The notes under the pieces were generated by a model. It ran no database searches and was not told the origin of the DNA. It saw nothing but the letters and a program-made list of their open reading frames with translations. A stretch of 64,000 nt of DNA from Neorhodopirellula lusitana (GTDB lineage Bacteria; Planctomycetota; Planctomycetia; Pirellulales; Pirellulaceae). This document shows positions 44,427 to 53,934 of the stretch, piece after piece; position 1 is the first letter of the stretch; the number at the start of each line of letters is the position of its first letter. The stretch spans positions 1 to 64,000 of the forward strand of contig NZ_FXUG01000002.1 in assembly GCF_900182915.1 (NCBI RefSeq), in the 5' to 3' direction. A program made the translations under genes and the position numbers.

Positions 44427-45404
44427 TCAGTGCGAGTTGATCGCTTGCTTGATTGCAGCAGGGCGAACCACCAACGAAGCTTTGCTTGTCGAGATCGACT
44501 CGTCGCTTAGGTTCATTGTGACGGGTTGGGTATAGATTGAAGGCTGTTCGGTCGCCTGAGCTTCTTCACCGATGATTGCCCAGTTCGTTGGCATCGCTAA
44601 CTGAACGAGAGCGGGTTCAGATGAAACTTCAGCTTGTGCTGAGTGATCCGGTGTTGGTGCGGGGACTGGAGCCGCCTGCGGTGCTTCGTGCATTACGTCG
44701 CTAGGCGATGGACTGTGCTCTTGGTACTGCATTTCAATCGAGCCAGGCACGATTGTTTCACCGGGTGCAACATGTGGTAACGTTGACGAGGTGCTTCCGT
44801 GGATGGCGGGTGCCGGTGTTGCGTGACTGTGACCACAACCACATGCTGCGGCGGGTTCACCACAAGAGGTGCAAGGAGCTGGGTCGGCACACACTTCGCA
44901 ACCGGCGTTGCAGCCGGGTTGGCAAGTGAAGAGTGCTGGATTGACGCGGCCGTTTCGTAGGTTGCGTCCGCATCCACAAGATTCGGCAGCGGCGGCACCC
45001 AGTGGGTAGCCTTGGAACCATGCTGCTGCACAAGGTTCTCGAACACCAAGTCCGCAGCCACCGTTGGGCGCGAACAAGGGTGGGCAACCGCTTCCGCCCA
45101 TGCAAGTTTCGACAAAGCCGTCGACAAAACCCGTTCGGATGTCGCGTACGTTGCTATGTTTGGCATAGCACTTGGCGTACTTGGATCCCCAAATGGAACG
45201 AGCTCGAACGCGAGCTTTAAATTCAGTGATCCCCTCGCATCCAATTTGCTCGTAAGGGGAAACGGCGGAACAAAGTGCATTGCCGTAATATGAGCACCCT
45301 GTGGCGGTAACAAGCGTTGCAAGCGATGTGCAGAGGAGCAAACCCAATGCAGTCCCTTTGCTTGCAGACTTCCGCGTCTCGGTTGACTGCTGTGGTTGAT
45401 TCAT
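44427..45404 (-). CDS. Cys-rich lipoprotein of unknown function
   Basis: 325 residues with the lipobox VTATGCSYYG. The N-terminal 100 residues contain YEQIGCEGITEFKARVRARS and are followed by a Cys- and Gly-rich segment with many C-x(2-5)-C pairs (CMGGSGCPP, CGLGVREPC, SCGCGRN, CQPGCNAGCEVC, CTSCGEPAAACGCGH). The last third is Pro, Ala and Gln rich and of low complexity. A strong ribosome site AAGGAAG precedes the start. It lies 127 nt upstream of the export lipoprotein on the same strand, so a cell-surface role in the same operon is likely. The family is not recognised. Confidence 0.75.
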   Translation of the reverse strand: MNQPQQSTETRKSASKGTALGLLLCTSLATLVTATGCSYYGNALCSAVSPYEQIGCEGITEFKARVRARSIWGSKYAKCYAKHSNVRDIRTGFVDGFVETCMGGSGCPPLFAPNGGCGLGVREPCAAAWFQGYPLGAAAAESCGCGRNLRNGRVNPALFTCQPGCNAGCEVCADPAPCTSCGEPAAACGCGHSHATPAPAIHGSTSSTLPHVAPGETIVPGSIEMQYQEHSPSPSDVMHEAPQAAPVPAPTPDHSAQAEVSSEPALVQLAMPTNWAIIGEEAQATEQPSIYTQPVTMNLSDESISTSKASLVVRPAAIKQAINSH

Positions 45405-45780
45405 TGCTCTTCCTTGAGTAGCACATGGTATTTTGGGGGGACTCGACCCGCTTTTTAGCGTTCGGGTCGTTACTGACATCCGGCTTCATACCGACACGCC
45501 AGACACCGCGATCTGTTAAAAGTGAAAGACGGATCAATCCGATTCTTTCACGACACATCCCGCTATCGGAGGTAGATCGTCTACTTTGGTTGCGGACTGG
45601 TCGTAGAATTCGACAGAAGGAACGACCGTCAGGACGTGAGACTTTTCGCTAAGCCGGATCGCAGGATCTTCCAGCAGGGGCTGCCTAATCGCTACAGGCT
45701 GCCAGTGAGGAAGTTGGCCTGGCAATTTGTTGCTGGACAGCTTGGAATCGTCGCACTATCCGATTCGAAAACACGAGTGA
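45405..45780. other. Intergenic region
   Basis: About 375 bases between two minus-strand genes. A 63-codon minus-strand frame at 45534-45725 has no recognisable feature and I do not call it. Promoter sequences for the Cys-rich lipoprotein should lie just above 45404. Confidence 0.4.
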
Positions 45781-48105
45781 CTACGGGTTGGATACCGTGT
45801 CAAAGTAGGCTCTGGCTGCACGATGAAATGCGAGTCCTTGCCATTCAGCCGCTCGCTCGGCGGGGATCAGTTCGGCGATCAAAGGTTGTTGATAGAGCGA
45901 TTGCAGAGTCGCTTCAATCAATTGGTCCGGCGCGTCGTTCCGGCTGACGAGAAAGGCAGTTGTGCCAACGGTCTCAATACCTGATTCCGGTAGATCGGCA
46001 TCCGGATAGGCCAGTGGAGAAAGCGTCATGGGTCGCAGAGTGGGATGCTGAAGTGAAATGGAGACGCTGCCGGTCAACGAAATCAGTTCCCATTCTTGAT
46101 GGGCGAGCAGACCGCGAACCAGATCACTGCCTTCACCCACACAAACGATGGCAACAGATGGTAGCGCGGATGCGTCTCCGTCGGGCGTCGACGCTGCATG
46201 CAGTTCAGACCAGTTAAGCGATACCCGGGGACAGGCATCTTCATCCAGCCGAAGCGAATGCAAAACCAGCTCGGCAGCCCGCCGGGATCCACTACCTTCA
46301 GGACCAACGGCGATGGAATGACCTTTCAACTGTTCAACGTTGATCACTGGACCACCGTGACGGGTCAACATGTGCACTGCTTCGTAGAACAACGGCGCAA
46401 CCACAGCAAGCTGTTCACCGCCAACGGCCGAGGCCTGCAACGGGGCAAGGTGGACTTGTCCGCTTAGTAGACGTTCTCGATTATCCCACGTTCCTTCGGT
46501 TGGATCGATTTCACATTGAACGTTGGCAAGTTTTGCAATTCGTTGCCCAATGCGTTTGGTGATCGATGTGTACAAACCGCCCGGTAAGCCGCCGGCGATG
46601 CGAACGGTCCGAGGCATTGCCGACGCCGAACGATGTTGCAACCAAGCCCCACTGAGCAAACCTAGCGGGATCAAGAACAGCATCGCGATCATTGCGGTTT
46701 GCAAGCGACGTTGGCTGATGGGCGCGTCGGCAGCGTGCCGCCCAGCTAACGCGGCCACGACCGGAATTTGTTTGGACCACTGAATCGATCGGCCAATTGG
46801 ACCCATCGATCGTGCCGCGATGGGATCGCCGTTGAGGTAGCGGTCCAGGTCGTCAGCCAAGGCTGCGGCGGAGATATATCGTCGCTTGGGTTCCTTTTGC
46901 AAACACTTCTCAACGATCGCACTCAGGTCGGCGTCCACTTCGGGGCGAACCGAGCGAAGGGTTGGGGCGGGATGATGAGCGACCTTCATTAGCGTTTGCA
47001 TGACGGTGTCACCGACCAACGGCGGTCGGCCGGAAGCCGCTGCAAACAGGACTGCTCCAAGCGAATAGATGTCGGTTGCAGAGGTAGCGTGTTCGCTATT
47101 TCCGATCGCTTGTTCAGGAGCCATGTAGTGCGGGGTCCCGACGGCTTCACCGGTACCAGTCAGGCTACTGTCGGCGTCGACGTGTTTTGCGAGCCCAAAA
47201 TCCGTTACGTGCACTTGCTCGTGCGCATCAATCAACACGTTGCCGGGCTTAAGATCGCGGTGAAGCACGCCTCGGCTGTGGGCATGATGAATCGCGCGTG
47301 CGACATCACGAACAATCTCGGCGGACTTTCGGGGCGATAATGGACCGGACTTCAGTACTTTGTGTAAGTCTTGACCCTCGATGTACTGCATCGAAAAGAA
47401 GTGGTGGCCAGCACGCCGGCCGAATTGGTGAACCGCGACAATGTTCGGGTGCCGCAGCCGAGCTGCGGCTTTCGCTTCGGTGTAGAACCTTTTCACCTCT
47501 TCCTTGCCAGCCAGGATACCACTGCGGATCATCTTGACCGCGACCAGGCGTTCGAGGTCTCGCTGTTTGGCAAGATAGACGACACCCATGCCGCCCACGC
47601 CCAGAACTTTCAGCAGTGTGTAGTCTTCCATCTCGAAGGGTAAGGAAGGGCCAGAGTCGCCGGAAGGTCGGTGAGCAACCGGCAAAGTCGCATGCGGATC
47701 CATCTCGGAAAAATCACCGGCCGACTCGTCCGCGCCCATTTCATTCAACGCCACCGTGTCGACGCCACCCGGTGGTGATTCCCGAGCGAGTATGCCTAGC
47801 GGTGTGGGAGCGAAAGGAGTCGATTCGCTCGGTAGCTGGCCGGTCGCCGTTTTTCGCGCCGTGGTGAAGTTGCCGATCAAGTCGGCCGCTTCCATCAGTT
47901 CTTTCAGCTGGCCCGAAATGCTGGGGAACTGTTTCAGGAAATCGTCGCGGGATTCGAGTTCGCCGGTATCACAGGCACTGAGGTATAAGGCGAACGCCTC
48001 ATCAAGTTGAGTGTCAAGTTCGGTATCGTCACGCCGCGGGGTTTCCTGATTGGCCAGCGGCTCATCGTCGGAGTGAGTGTTTCGGTCGTTCACTTCGACC
48101 ACCAT
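45781..48105 (-). CDS. Ser/Thr protein kinase with extracytoplasmic TAXI-type ligand-binding domain
   Basis: 774 residues. An N-terminal acidic tail of about 160 residues leads into a kinase domain at about 162-440: GVGGMG at 169-174, AVKM with Lys191, HRDLKPGN, VTDFGLAK, and the PHYMAPEQA activation-loop end. One membrane helix (MIAMLFLIPLGLLSGAW, about 475-491) is followed by about 270 residues resembling a TAXI/TRAP solute-binding protein (RTVRIAGGLPGGLYTSITKR, with VAVVAPLFYEAVHMLTRHGG and VGPEGSGSRRAAEL). In this fusion a ligand outside would control the kinase inside. The gene overlaps the ECF sigma gene by 16 bases, so both are co-transcribed and probably act together. Confidence 0.9.
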   Translation of the reverse strand: MVVEVNDRNTHSDDEPLANQETPRRDDTELDTQLDEAFALYLSACDTGELESRDDFLKQFPSISGQLKELMEAADLIGNFTTARKTATGQLPSESTPFAPTPLGILARESPPGGVDTVALNEMGADESAGDFSEMDPHATLPVAHRPSGDSGPSLPFEMEDYTLLKVLGVGGMGVVYLAKQRDLERLVAVKMIRSGILAGKEEVKRFYTEAKAAARLRHPNIVAVHQFGRRAGHHFFSMQYIEGQDLHKVLKSGPLSPRKSAEIVRDVARAIHHAHSRGVLHRDLKPGNVLIDAHEQVHVTDFGLAKHVDADSSLTGTGEAVGTPHYMAPEQAIGNSEHATSATDIYSLGAVLFAAASGRPPLVGDTVMQTLMKVAHHPAPTLRSVRPEVDADLSAIVEKCLQKEPKRRYISAAALADDLDRYLNGDPIAARSMGPIGRSIQWSKQIPVVAALAGRHAADAPISQRRLQTAMIAMLFLIPLGLLSGAWLQHRSASAMPRTVRIAGGLPGGLYTSITKRIGQRIAKLANVQCEIDPTEGTWDNRERLLSGQVHLAPLQASAVGGEQLAVVAPLFYEAVHMLTRHGGPVINVEQLKGHSIAVGPEGSGSRRAAELVLHSLRLDEDACPRVSLNWSELHAASTPDGDASALPSVAIVCVGEGSDLVRGLLAHQEWELISLTGSVSISLQHPTLRPMTLSPLAYPDADLPESGIETVGTTAFLVSRNDAPDQLIEATLQSLYQQPLIAELIPAERAAEWQGLAFHRAARAYFDTVSNP

Positions 48106-48737
48106 GGGTTGCTATCGGTATCCAAGATCGCACGCAGCTTCTTGAGCCCGCGTTTCAATAAGCCGGCGACAGCCGTTTCACTCTTCCCCATCCGCTCGAC
48201 GATTTCCTTTAGCGGCAGACCTTCCATGTAGCGCAAACGAATCGCCTCCGCTTGGGTCTCCGGCAATTCGTGCAGTGCGTTCATCATGGCCAGCACAGCT
48301 TCCTCACGAACGGCGATGCCGCTGGGACTGGTTTTCCCGCCGGGCAGTTGAGCGATCCAGTTTTGTCGCGAAGAAGCGTCTCCTTCGCCTCCTCCAGCAT
48401 GAACCTCTTTTTTCGTACTGCGTTTTTGAGTCATCACGTGATGCGAGAGCGCTGAGGCGACATTGTTCTTCAGCATGCCTCGCAGCCACCCGGCAAATTC
48501 CGCAGGCGTTTGCCCCCGAAAGGCGTGAAGATCCCGTTTGGCTTCCAAGAATGTGACTTGGACGATGTCGGCAGGGTCGATGCGGCGACGAAGTTGTTCG
48601 GACAAAAACCGGTGGGCCAGCATCAGCAGGTAGCCACGGTATCGCAACAACAAGAATCCTAGCGCCTCGTTATCGCCCCCCTTGGAGGCGACGACCAAAG
48701 CTGTCGTTGAGCTGGAATGGCCACAATCGGATTGCAC
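48090..48737 (-). CDS. ECF-type RNA polymerase sigma factor
   Basis: 215 residues. Region 2 is visible in EALGFLLLRYRGYLLMLAHR and DPADIVQVTFLEAKRDLHAF, and region 4 in LPETQAEAIRLRYMEGLPLK followed by EIVERMGKSETAVAGLLKRG. A 50-residue linker (TKKEVHAGGGEGDASSRQ) separates them. It overlaps the kinase gene downstream by 16 bases. In planctomycetes ECF genes of this kind are regularly paired with Ser/Thr kinases, which may phosphorylate or release them; no anti-sigma gene is present. Confidence 0.9.
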   Translation of the reverse strand: MQSDCGHSSSTTALVVASKGGDNEALGFLLLRYRGYLLMLAHRFLSEQLRRRIDPADIVQVTFLEAKRDLHAFRGQTPAEFAGWLRGMLKNNVASALSHHVMTQKRSTKKEVHAGGGEGDASSRQNWIAQLPGGKTSPSGIAVREEAVLAMMNALHELPETQAEAIRLRYMEGLPLKEIVERMGKSETAVAGLLKRGLKKLRAILDTDSNPWWSK

Positions 48738-49040
48738 GGAGATCTAGCTGCGATGAGAAGTCGTTGATCTTCCAGAGTTGGAAGTCGTCCTATCATACCA
48801 AAAGACCTGTCTAAGCTAATGGATTGTCTGCATTCTATTTAAGACGGTCGCGGTGTGAGAGGGCCATTGCGGGTTGTCTGCATAGGGTGGGCGGCGGTGA
48901 ATGTGGGTGGCTCCGGATTGGCGGCGATTTCATTGTGAGCTTCGCCAGCACTGGAGAGTCAGTGGACACGCGGGAGACTCAATGGCCAGATTGGAAAACT
49001 GCGGCTCAATGAAGGTGCAAGCATGTGCAGTACGCGCATG
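48738..49040. other. Intergenic region upstream of the ECF gene
   Basis: About 300 bases. A short plus-strand frame at 48824-49012 has no ribosome site or recognisable domain and is not called. It should contain the ECF promoter near its left end, possibly self-recognised. Confidence 0.4.
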
Positions 49041-49079
49041 AAAAAACCCTTCGCCGGGTCCGACCTCCGGCGAAGGGTT
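49041..49079 (-). terminator. Strong intrinsic terminator of clpX
   Basis: On the minus strand AACCCTTCGCCGG (49079-49067) pairs over 13 bp with CCGGCGAAGGGTT (49057-49045), with a 9-nt loop, followed by a run of six T. It lies 33 nt past the clpX stop. Confidence 0.92.
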
Positions 49080-49111
49080 GACAAACCCTAAACATTTTCG
49101 ACTTCTAAGTG

Positions 49112-50392
49112 CTAGGCACTCTTGGTCGTTGGCATTTGGAATAGCTCACGTGACCCCGAAACAATCGTTTCGTCGATCGTGTAAACACGTCCGTCTTCTT
49201 GATCGGGAAGGTCGTACATGATGTCGAGCATCACTTCTTCCATAATCCCGCGAAGTCCACGAGCACCGACACCCTTGGAGATTGCCTTTTCGGCAATGGC
49301 ATCGAGGGCACCCTCGGTGAAGATCAGCTCGCAATTTTCCATTGCGAACAACGCTTCGTACTGCTTGACAAGCGAATTTTTCGGCTCGGTCAGCACCTGA
49401 ATCAAACCGTCTTTGTCCAGTGGTTGCAGGTACGTCACCACAGGCATCCGACCGACCAACTCGGGGATCAAACCGAACTTCAGAATATCTTCGGTTTGCA
49501 GTTGGGCGAGCAGATCCGATTGGCTTTGGTCGTTTCGCATTGACGAGCCTTCGCCGAAACCGAGGGTCCGGTGACCCAAGCGTCGGCGAATGATCTCTTC
49601 GATACCCACGAACGTTCCGCCACAGATGAACAAGATGTTACTTGTGTCCATCTGGATGTACTGTTGCTCGGGGTGTTTGCGTCCGCCTTGCGGAGGAACG
49701 TTGGCAACGGTGCCTTCAAGCATCTTCAGCAAGCTTTGCTGGACGCCTTCACCGGACACGTCACGGGTAATCGAAACGTTCCCGTTGGTGCGACCGATCT
49801 TGTCCACTTCGTCGATGTAAAGAATCCCCCGTTGGGCAGCTTCGACGTCGAAGTCAGCCGCATGCAGAAGCTTCAGCAACAGGTTCTCGACGTCTTCGCC
49901 GACATAGCCAGCTTCGGTCAGGGTTGTTGCATCACCAATGGCGAAGGGCACATTCAACATGCGAGCAAGTGAACGGGCAAGCAATGTCTTACCGCTACCG
50001 GTAGGTCCGGCGAGCAGGATGTTGCTCTTTTCAATCTCGACATCGCCTTTGCCTTCAAAGCCACTGGTAAGTCGCTTGTAGTGATTATGAACGGCGACAG
50101 CAAGCACTCGCTTGGCAGGCGTCTGGCCAATCACGTAGTTATCGAGGTGTTCGACGATGGAACGCGGAGCGGGGATGTCGTTAAACAACGACTTCGACGG
50201 GCCACGTCGCTTTTGTTCTTGATCCAGAATGGACTGACACAGGTCAATGCACTCGGCACAGATATAAACGTCACCGGGGCCTTCGACCAACGGGCCGACG
50301 TCACGATAACTCTTGCGGCAAAAACTACAGAATGCATTCTTCTTAGTCGCCGCGCCGCCGCGGCGAGAGTTCGAAGATTCCTTAGTGGGCAT
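49112..50392 (-). CDS. clpX: ClpX, ATPase subunit of ClpXP protease
   Basis: 426 residues. The N-terminal zinc-binding domain has CSFC and CAEC ([12 protein letters not shown] ... [10 protein letters not shown]). AAA+ motifs: Walker A GPTGSGKT, Walker [12 protein letters not shown], the pore loop [11 protein letters not shown], sensor 1 ILFICGGTF, the IGF-like loop region [12 protein letters not shown], and the sensor-2 Arg in [11 protein letters not shown]. The start at 50392 has AAGGAG seven bases upstream; a frame open to 50449 lacks this. clpP is not adjacent, unlike in most bacteria, so it must be elsewhere. The gene ends at a strong terminator and starts its own transcript. Confidence 0.97.
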   Translation of the reverse strand: MPTKESSNSRRGGAATKKNAFCSFCRKSYRDVGPLVEGPGDVYICAECIDLCQSILDQEQKRRGPSKSLFNDIPAPRSIVEHLDNYVIGQTPAKRVLAVAVHNHYKRLTSGFEGKGDVEIEKSNILLAGPTGSGKTLLARSLARMLNVPFAIGDATTLTEAGYVGEDVENLLLKLLHAADFDVEAAQRGILYIDEVDKIGRTNGNVSITRDVSGEGVQQSLLKMLEGTVANVPPQGGRKHPEQQYIQMDTSNILFICGGTFVGIEEIIRRRLGHRTLGFGEGSSMRNDQSQSDLLAQLQTEDILKFGLIPELVGRMPVVTYLQPLDKDGLIQVLTEPKNSLVKQYEALFAMENCELIFTEGALDAIAEKAISKGVGARGLRGIMEEVMLDIMYDLPDQEDGRVYTIDETIVSGSRELFQMPTTKSA

Positions 50393-50794
50393 ACACGACT
50401 CCTTACTTATTGGAGTCCCAATCACTTGAAGCCAGCGATCGATCTTCAACGACTCTCATGAACTTTGTCGACCAGTCGGATGGGAGATCCGACCAGCGAG
50501 TTAGTTCGCGTTGACTATCGAAAGTCTGGTTCCATGTAACAGGAACTCGACACATCGAACGGTTCAGGCCACGACTCGAATGCTTTCCAGTGGAATCATC
50601 GCGGGGGCAGTCCAAAAGACTGACTCCGCGATGGCTTCTGCCGGAGGAACATCCTTGTCCTCGAAGCTCGAGCCATTCGTGGTTTGTAAATTGTTTAGGG
50701 CGTTGTCGGTGATGGGTATGCCCGACTGCGAAATCTTGATTGCTCAAGAAGTCTCAATCATTATCTTGGGAGGGCGAACCACCGACTGGATTGG
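50393..50794. other. Region upstream of clpX
   Basis: About 400 bases between the SHOCT-like gene stop and the clpX start, both on the minus strand. Frames on either strand are short and have no recognisable content. The clpX promoter should lie here; I see no clear terminator for the upstream gene. Confidence 0.4.
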
Positions 50795-51160
50795 TCACGA
50801 CGTCGTGCTCGGATTCGTGTCAGGTTTTTCACCGTTGACCGAGTTCACTGACTCGCTGGCGTTGGAGGCCGAAAAGCTCGGACTAGAAACGTTGGAGTGA
50901 GTGTTTTGGGTCTTGGTGGAAACGGACGACACGAGGTGAGCACGGGCCGATGCTTGTATTGTTCGGAATTCCTTCTCGCTAATGTCACCTTTGCGAAGCA
51001 TTTCTTCCAGGTTTGATAGCCCCTCAAGCGGTCCCGGCTGGGCCTGACTGTTGTAGTCGCGCAATCTTCCCAACAGCCAAAATGCGATAGCAATCACGAT
51101 GACTAGGACCGTTAAGGCAAGTCCAAGCTGCATTGCCGGATTTGCAAACAAATTAGTCAT
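50795..51160 (-). CDS. Small membrane protein with SHOCT-like motif
   Basis: 121 residues. One N-terminal helix (LGLALTVLVIVIAIAFWLLG) is followed by a short linker and a SHOCT-like helix pair (LEGLSNLEEMLRKGDISEKEFRTIQ), in which 'L..L...G.I...EF' is the usual SHOCT pattern. The last 45 residues are Ser, Thr and Asn rich. SHOCT motifs commonly mediate oligomerisation. The role is unknown. Confidence 0.7.
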   Translation of the reverse strand: MTNLFANPAMQLGLALTVLVIVIAIAFWLLGRLRDYNSQAQPGPLEGLSNLEEMLRKGDISEKEFRTIQASARAHLVSSVSTKTQNTHSNVSSPSFSASNASESVNSVNGEKPDTNPSTTS

Positions 51161-51890
51161 AATCGGTTACTGGCTGTCATGGGAAGGTTGGCGGCGATCC
51201 AGCGGCACGCAACCTAGGTTGAGGATAATAAGTGGTTGAGGAGCAATCAGTCGCTCCGATCTGCCACAGGTGAGGCTCGTCGGGGCACATGTCCATGATA
51301 GGCGTGTCGAGGAGACCCGGTCCACCAATTTTTCCTCGTAAATCAGGGACTTTCCTGTTTCACGTCGGTTTCCATTGGCCCGGATTCTGGCGGTGTGGAT
51401 CGCTGAATTGCACGGGACTGCCGAGCAAGTGCCCTGTTTAGCCGCTGATTGTGGTCTGGTGACGCCTGTTGGTGGCTCAAACCGATCGTTTCAGCCAGCG
51501 TGGAACGTGCCAGCTGTGATTCTGGAAGTAGTGATATCAGGAAGCCCGATGAATATTCCCGGAGAAAAGGATGTCCACGCAGATACGAGCTGTCTCAAGA
51601 ATCACGAATTGTTGGGCATTCCAATGACCTGGGCAGGGTGAATCGTTGTGGCGGGTGGAACATCAGGTTTGGTAAAACCAGCCGCGCAGGGACTCAGCCT
51701 CAGCGGGCTCTGGTCGGTTAGGTGACCCCTCGCTTACGCTGTCCGCATTCATGATTCTTGAGGCAGCTTCATGAGTTGGGCGGTTTCTGGGTTCTCAGAG
51801 ATAGCTTCCAACACGGGCGGGTGACCCGTGTTTGGCGAGGTTTTCTCCTCATCTGTTGTTCTCCCTAATCAACTGCAACCTGAATCGGCT
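51161..51890. other. Long region without a gene between divergent genes
   Basis: No domain-bearing frame on either strand. It contains a pair of 20-bp inverted repeats at 51588-51607 and 51749-51768. The MFS gene promoter should be in the last 120 bases. Confidence 0.5.
51588..51768. repeat. 181-bp segment bounded by 20-bp inverted repeats
   Basis: The left arm AGCTGTCTCAAGAATCACGA (51588-51607) matches the reverse complement of the right arm TCATGATTCTTGAGGCAGCT (51749-51768) at 18 of 20 positions. There is no open frame of note inside. It could be a MITE-like element or a large structured element; target-site duplications are not clear. Confidence 0.55.
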
Positions 51891-53390
51891 ATGTCCAACT
51901 CACACCCCGCTCCTGTTGATCGCCTTTCACATCCGGCGTTCATCGGATTCTTGGCGACTCAGTTTTTTGGCGCGTTCAACGACAATCTGTTCAAACAACT
52001 GATGCTGTTGTTGGCGATTCCCACTGCAGCGGTCGCGATTAACGGTGTCGCGGACAACGCGACGGTGGAACAGATTCCCCCGGTGGCACAGGTTGAAGGT
52101 TCGGTAGAGACGATTCAGGCGGGGCCGACCTTGGCCGGCTCGTCACTCCCGGATGCATCGGAATCCGTTCCAGAATCGCCACCGGAAAAAGGTGCCGATT
52201 TGCAGGGGCTGGCCACGATCGTGTTTGGGATTCCGTTTGTCATTTTTGGCGGCTTGGCAGGCTACCTGGCCGATCGGCTCAGCAAACGAACGATCATTGT
52301 TTTCAGCAAGGTAGCCGAAATCATGGTCATGGCGCTGGGTCTGTTCGCGTTTCTGGCCACTCCCTGGATCGGCTTCACTGGGTTGTGGATTGTCTTGTTC
52401 CTGATGGGGCTGCAGAGCACGTTCTTTGGACCGGGCAAGTACGGGATCCTGCCGGAGATGCTACCGAGGGCGGAGCTGAACCGCGCCAATGGACTCGTTT
52501 TGATGACCACGTTTGTCGCGATCATTATCGGCACGGCCGTGGCTGGGCCGCTGAAAGACGCCATCATTCCAGCGGATATCCCGCAAATGGAAGCGGCTTC
52601 CGGTTTGTGGATCGGATCGTTGGTTTGCGTGGGCATCGCAATTGTCGGGACCATCACCAGTTTGTGGATCGTTCGTTTGCCTGCGGCGGAGCCCACGTTG
52701 AAGTTGAAGGCTGAAAACCTGGCGGTCCCAAAGGAAGTGCGGTCGCTATTGAAGCGAGATCGACCGCTTTTATTCGCGTTATTGGCCTCTTGCGTGTTCT
52801 GGCTGATTGCCGGGCTGACGATTCAGGCAGTCAACTCGCTAGGCAAAGTCCAGCTCGGTTTGACGGATACATGGACCAGTATGATGGTTTCGTTGATCAG
52901 TGTTGGGATTGCGATCGGTGGCTTCATCGCGGGCCAGCTTAGCCGCAAGGCCTCGGACAACCTGGTTGTGCAGATCGGGATGTGGGGCACGGTAGGTCTG
53001 TGTGTTTTGATGTCAATCACGCTAAAGGGCGGCGAGGACGCGATTAACGGAGGTCACTTGTTGGGCTTTTGGGGCAGCGTGCCTGTCTTGATGCTGTTGG
53101 GCGCCTCGGCTGCCTTTTTTGCGATCCCCATTCAGGTCTTCTTGCAGGCTCGCCCGCCGGAGGCACTCAAAGGTCGGATGATCGCGGTGATGAATCAGGC
53201 CAACTTCTTTGCCATCGTGCTTTCCGGAGCAGTCTATTTTGCGTTGGACCGCATCATCGAGGCGGGGGGATGGCCGCGGAGCACGGTATTTGCGGCGATG
53301 GCGTTGCTGTTCTTGCCCGTGGCGATCTTCTATCGACTCGCGCCGGGGCCTGAATCGGAAGCCAATCCTGAACCCGAACCCCAGGCCTGA
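51891..53390 (+). CDS. MFS transporter of the LplT (lysophospholipid transporter) type
   Basis: 499 residues with about 12 helices. The opening HPAFIGFLATQFFGAFNDNL is the hallmark of the LplT/Aas-associated MFS family, and LQSTFFGPGKYGILPEMLPR is its second conserved block. An acidic hydrophilic loop of about 60 residues (DNATVEQIPPVAQVEG ... ESPPEKGADL) follows the first helix and is unusual. The short tail is Glu and Pro rich. LplT flips lysophospholipids for re-acylation; no acyltransferase gene is next to it here, so the substrate is an inference. The start is at the MSNSHPAP Met. Confidence 0.87.
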   Translation: MSNSHPAPVDRLSHPAFIGFLATQFFGAFNDNLFKQLMLLLAIPTAAVAINGVADNATVEQIPPVAQVEGSVETIQAGPTLAGSSLPDASESVPESPPEKGADLQGLATIVFGIPFVIFGGLAGYLADRLSKRTIIVFSKVAEIMVMALGLFAFLATPWIGFTGLWIVLFLMGLQSTFFGPGKYGILPEMLPRAELNRANGLVLMTTFVAIIIGTAVAGPLKDAIIPADIPQMEAASGLWIGSLVCVGIAIVGTITSLWIVRLPAAEPTLKLKAENLAVPKEVRSLLKRDRPLLFALLASCVFWLIAGLTIQAVNSLGKVQLGLTDTWTSMMVSLISVGIAIGGFIAGQLSRKASDNLVVQIGMWGTVGLCVLMSITLKGGEDAINGGHLLGFWGSVPVLMLLGASAAFFAIPIQVFLQARPPEALKGRMIAVMNQANFFAIVLSGAVYFALDRIIEAGGWPRSTVFAAMALLFLPVAIFYRLAPGPESEANPEPEPQA

Positions 53391-53934
53391 GTTTCCCATT
53401 CGGCGTTGCAGGCTAGATGATCCTGGTGTCCACATTCAGGTTGTGGCCAGCCGACGTCGGTTTCGGATCGTCAGTCTGGATGATTGTTTCGCTTGTCAGT
53501 TTGGTTATCGGACTGAATCGCCGCGGCACGTGCCGAGCGAGGCAGGATGGACGCCCGCATTGAATCTGCTGAGTTCGCAGGCACAAGATGCCCGCGAAAC
53601 AGGCACCCTCAGTTGAGGGAATTGGCACCCGCACAAACGGAAAATAAAAATATTTGTTTAAGTTGTTGCTTGGTAGTGGTTTGCGTCGCGATCTCGGCAG
53701 TGTCTTTTGCTTTTGGCATTTCGCGTGCTAATTGAGTCCGTTCGAAACAGCTTGCTTCCAAAGCAATCAACTCACCACTCACGAGCGATTACGGATGGCC
53801 CGGGCAGGAGTTGGACGTTGAAACGGCGGAAGACAAGTTGTGAGTTGACCGGATGTGTTTAGGTAGGTCGTCGCATTTCAGAGCGAGGCCGCACAGATCG
53901 GCACTACAACCGTCTTTTGAGAAGGACACACTCA
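53391..53934. other. Region upstream of amt
   Basis: About 540 bases without a supported gene. A CCCTCA-GT-TGAGGG hairpin near 53605-53618 could mark the end of the MFS transcript. The amt promoter should lie in the last 200 bases; I could not recognise a convincing -24/-12 sigma-54 element. Confidence 0.4.
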
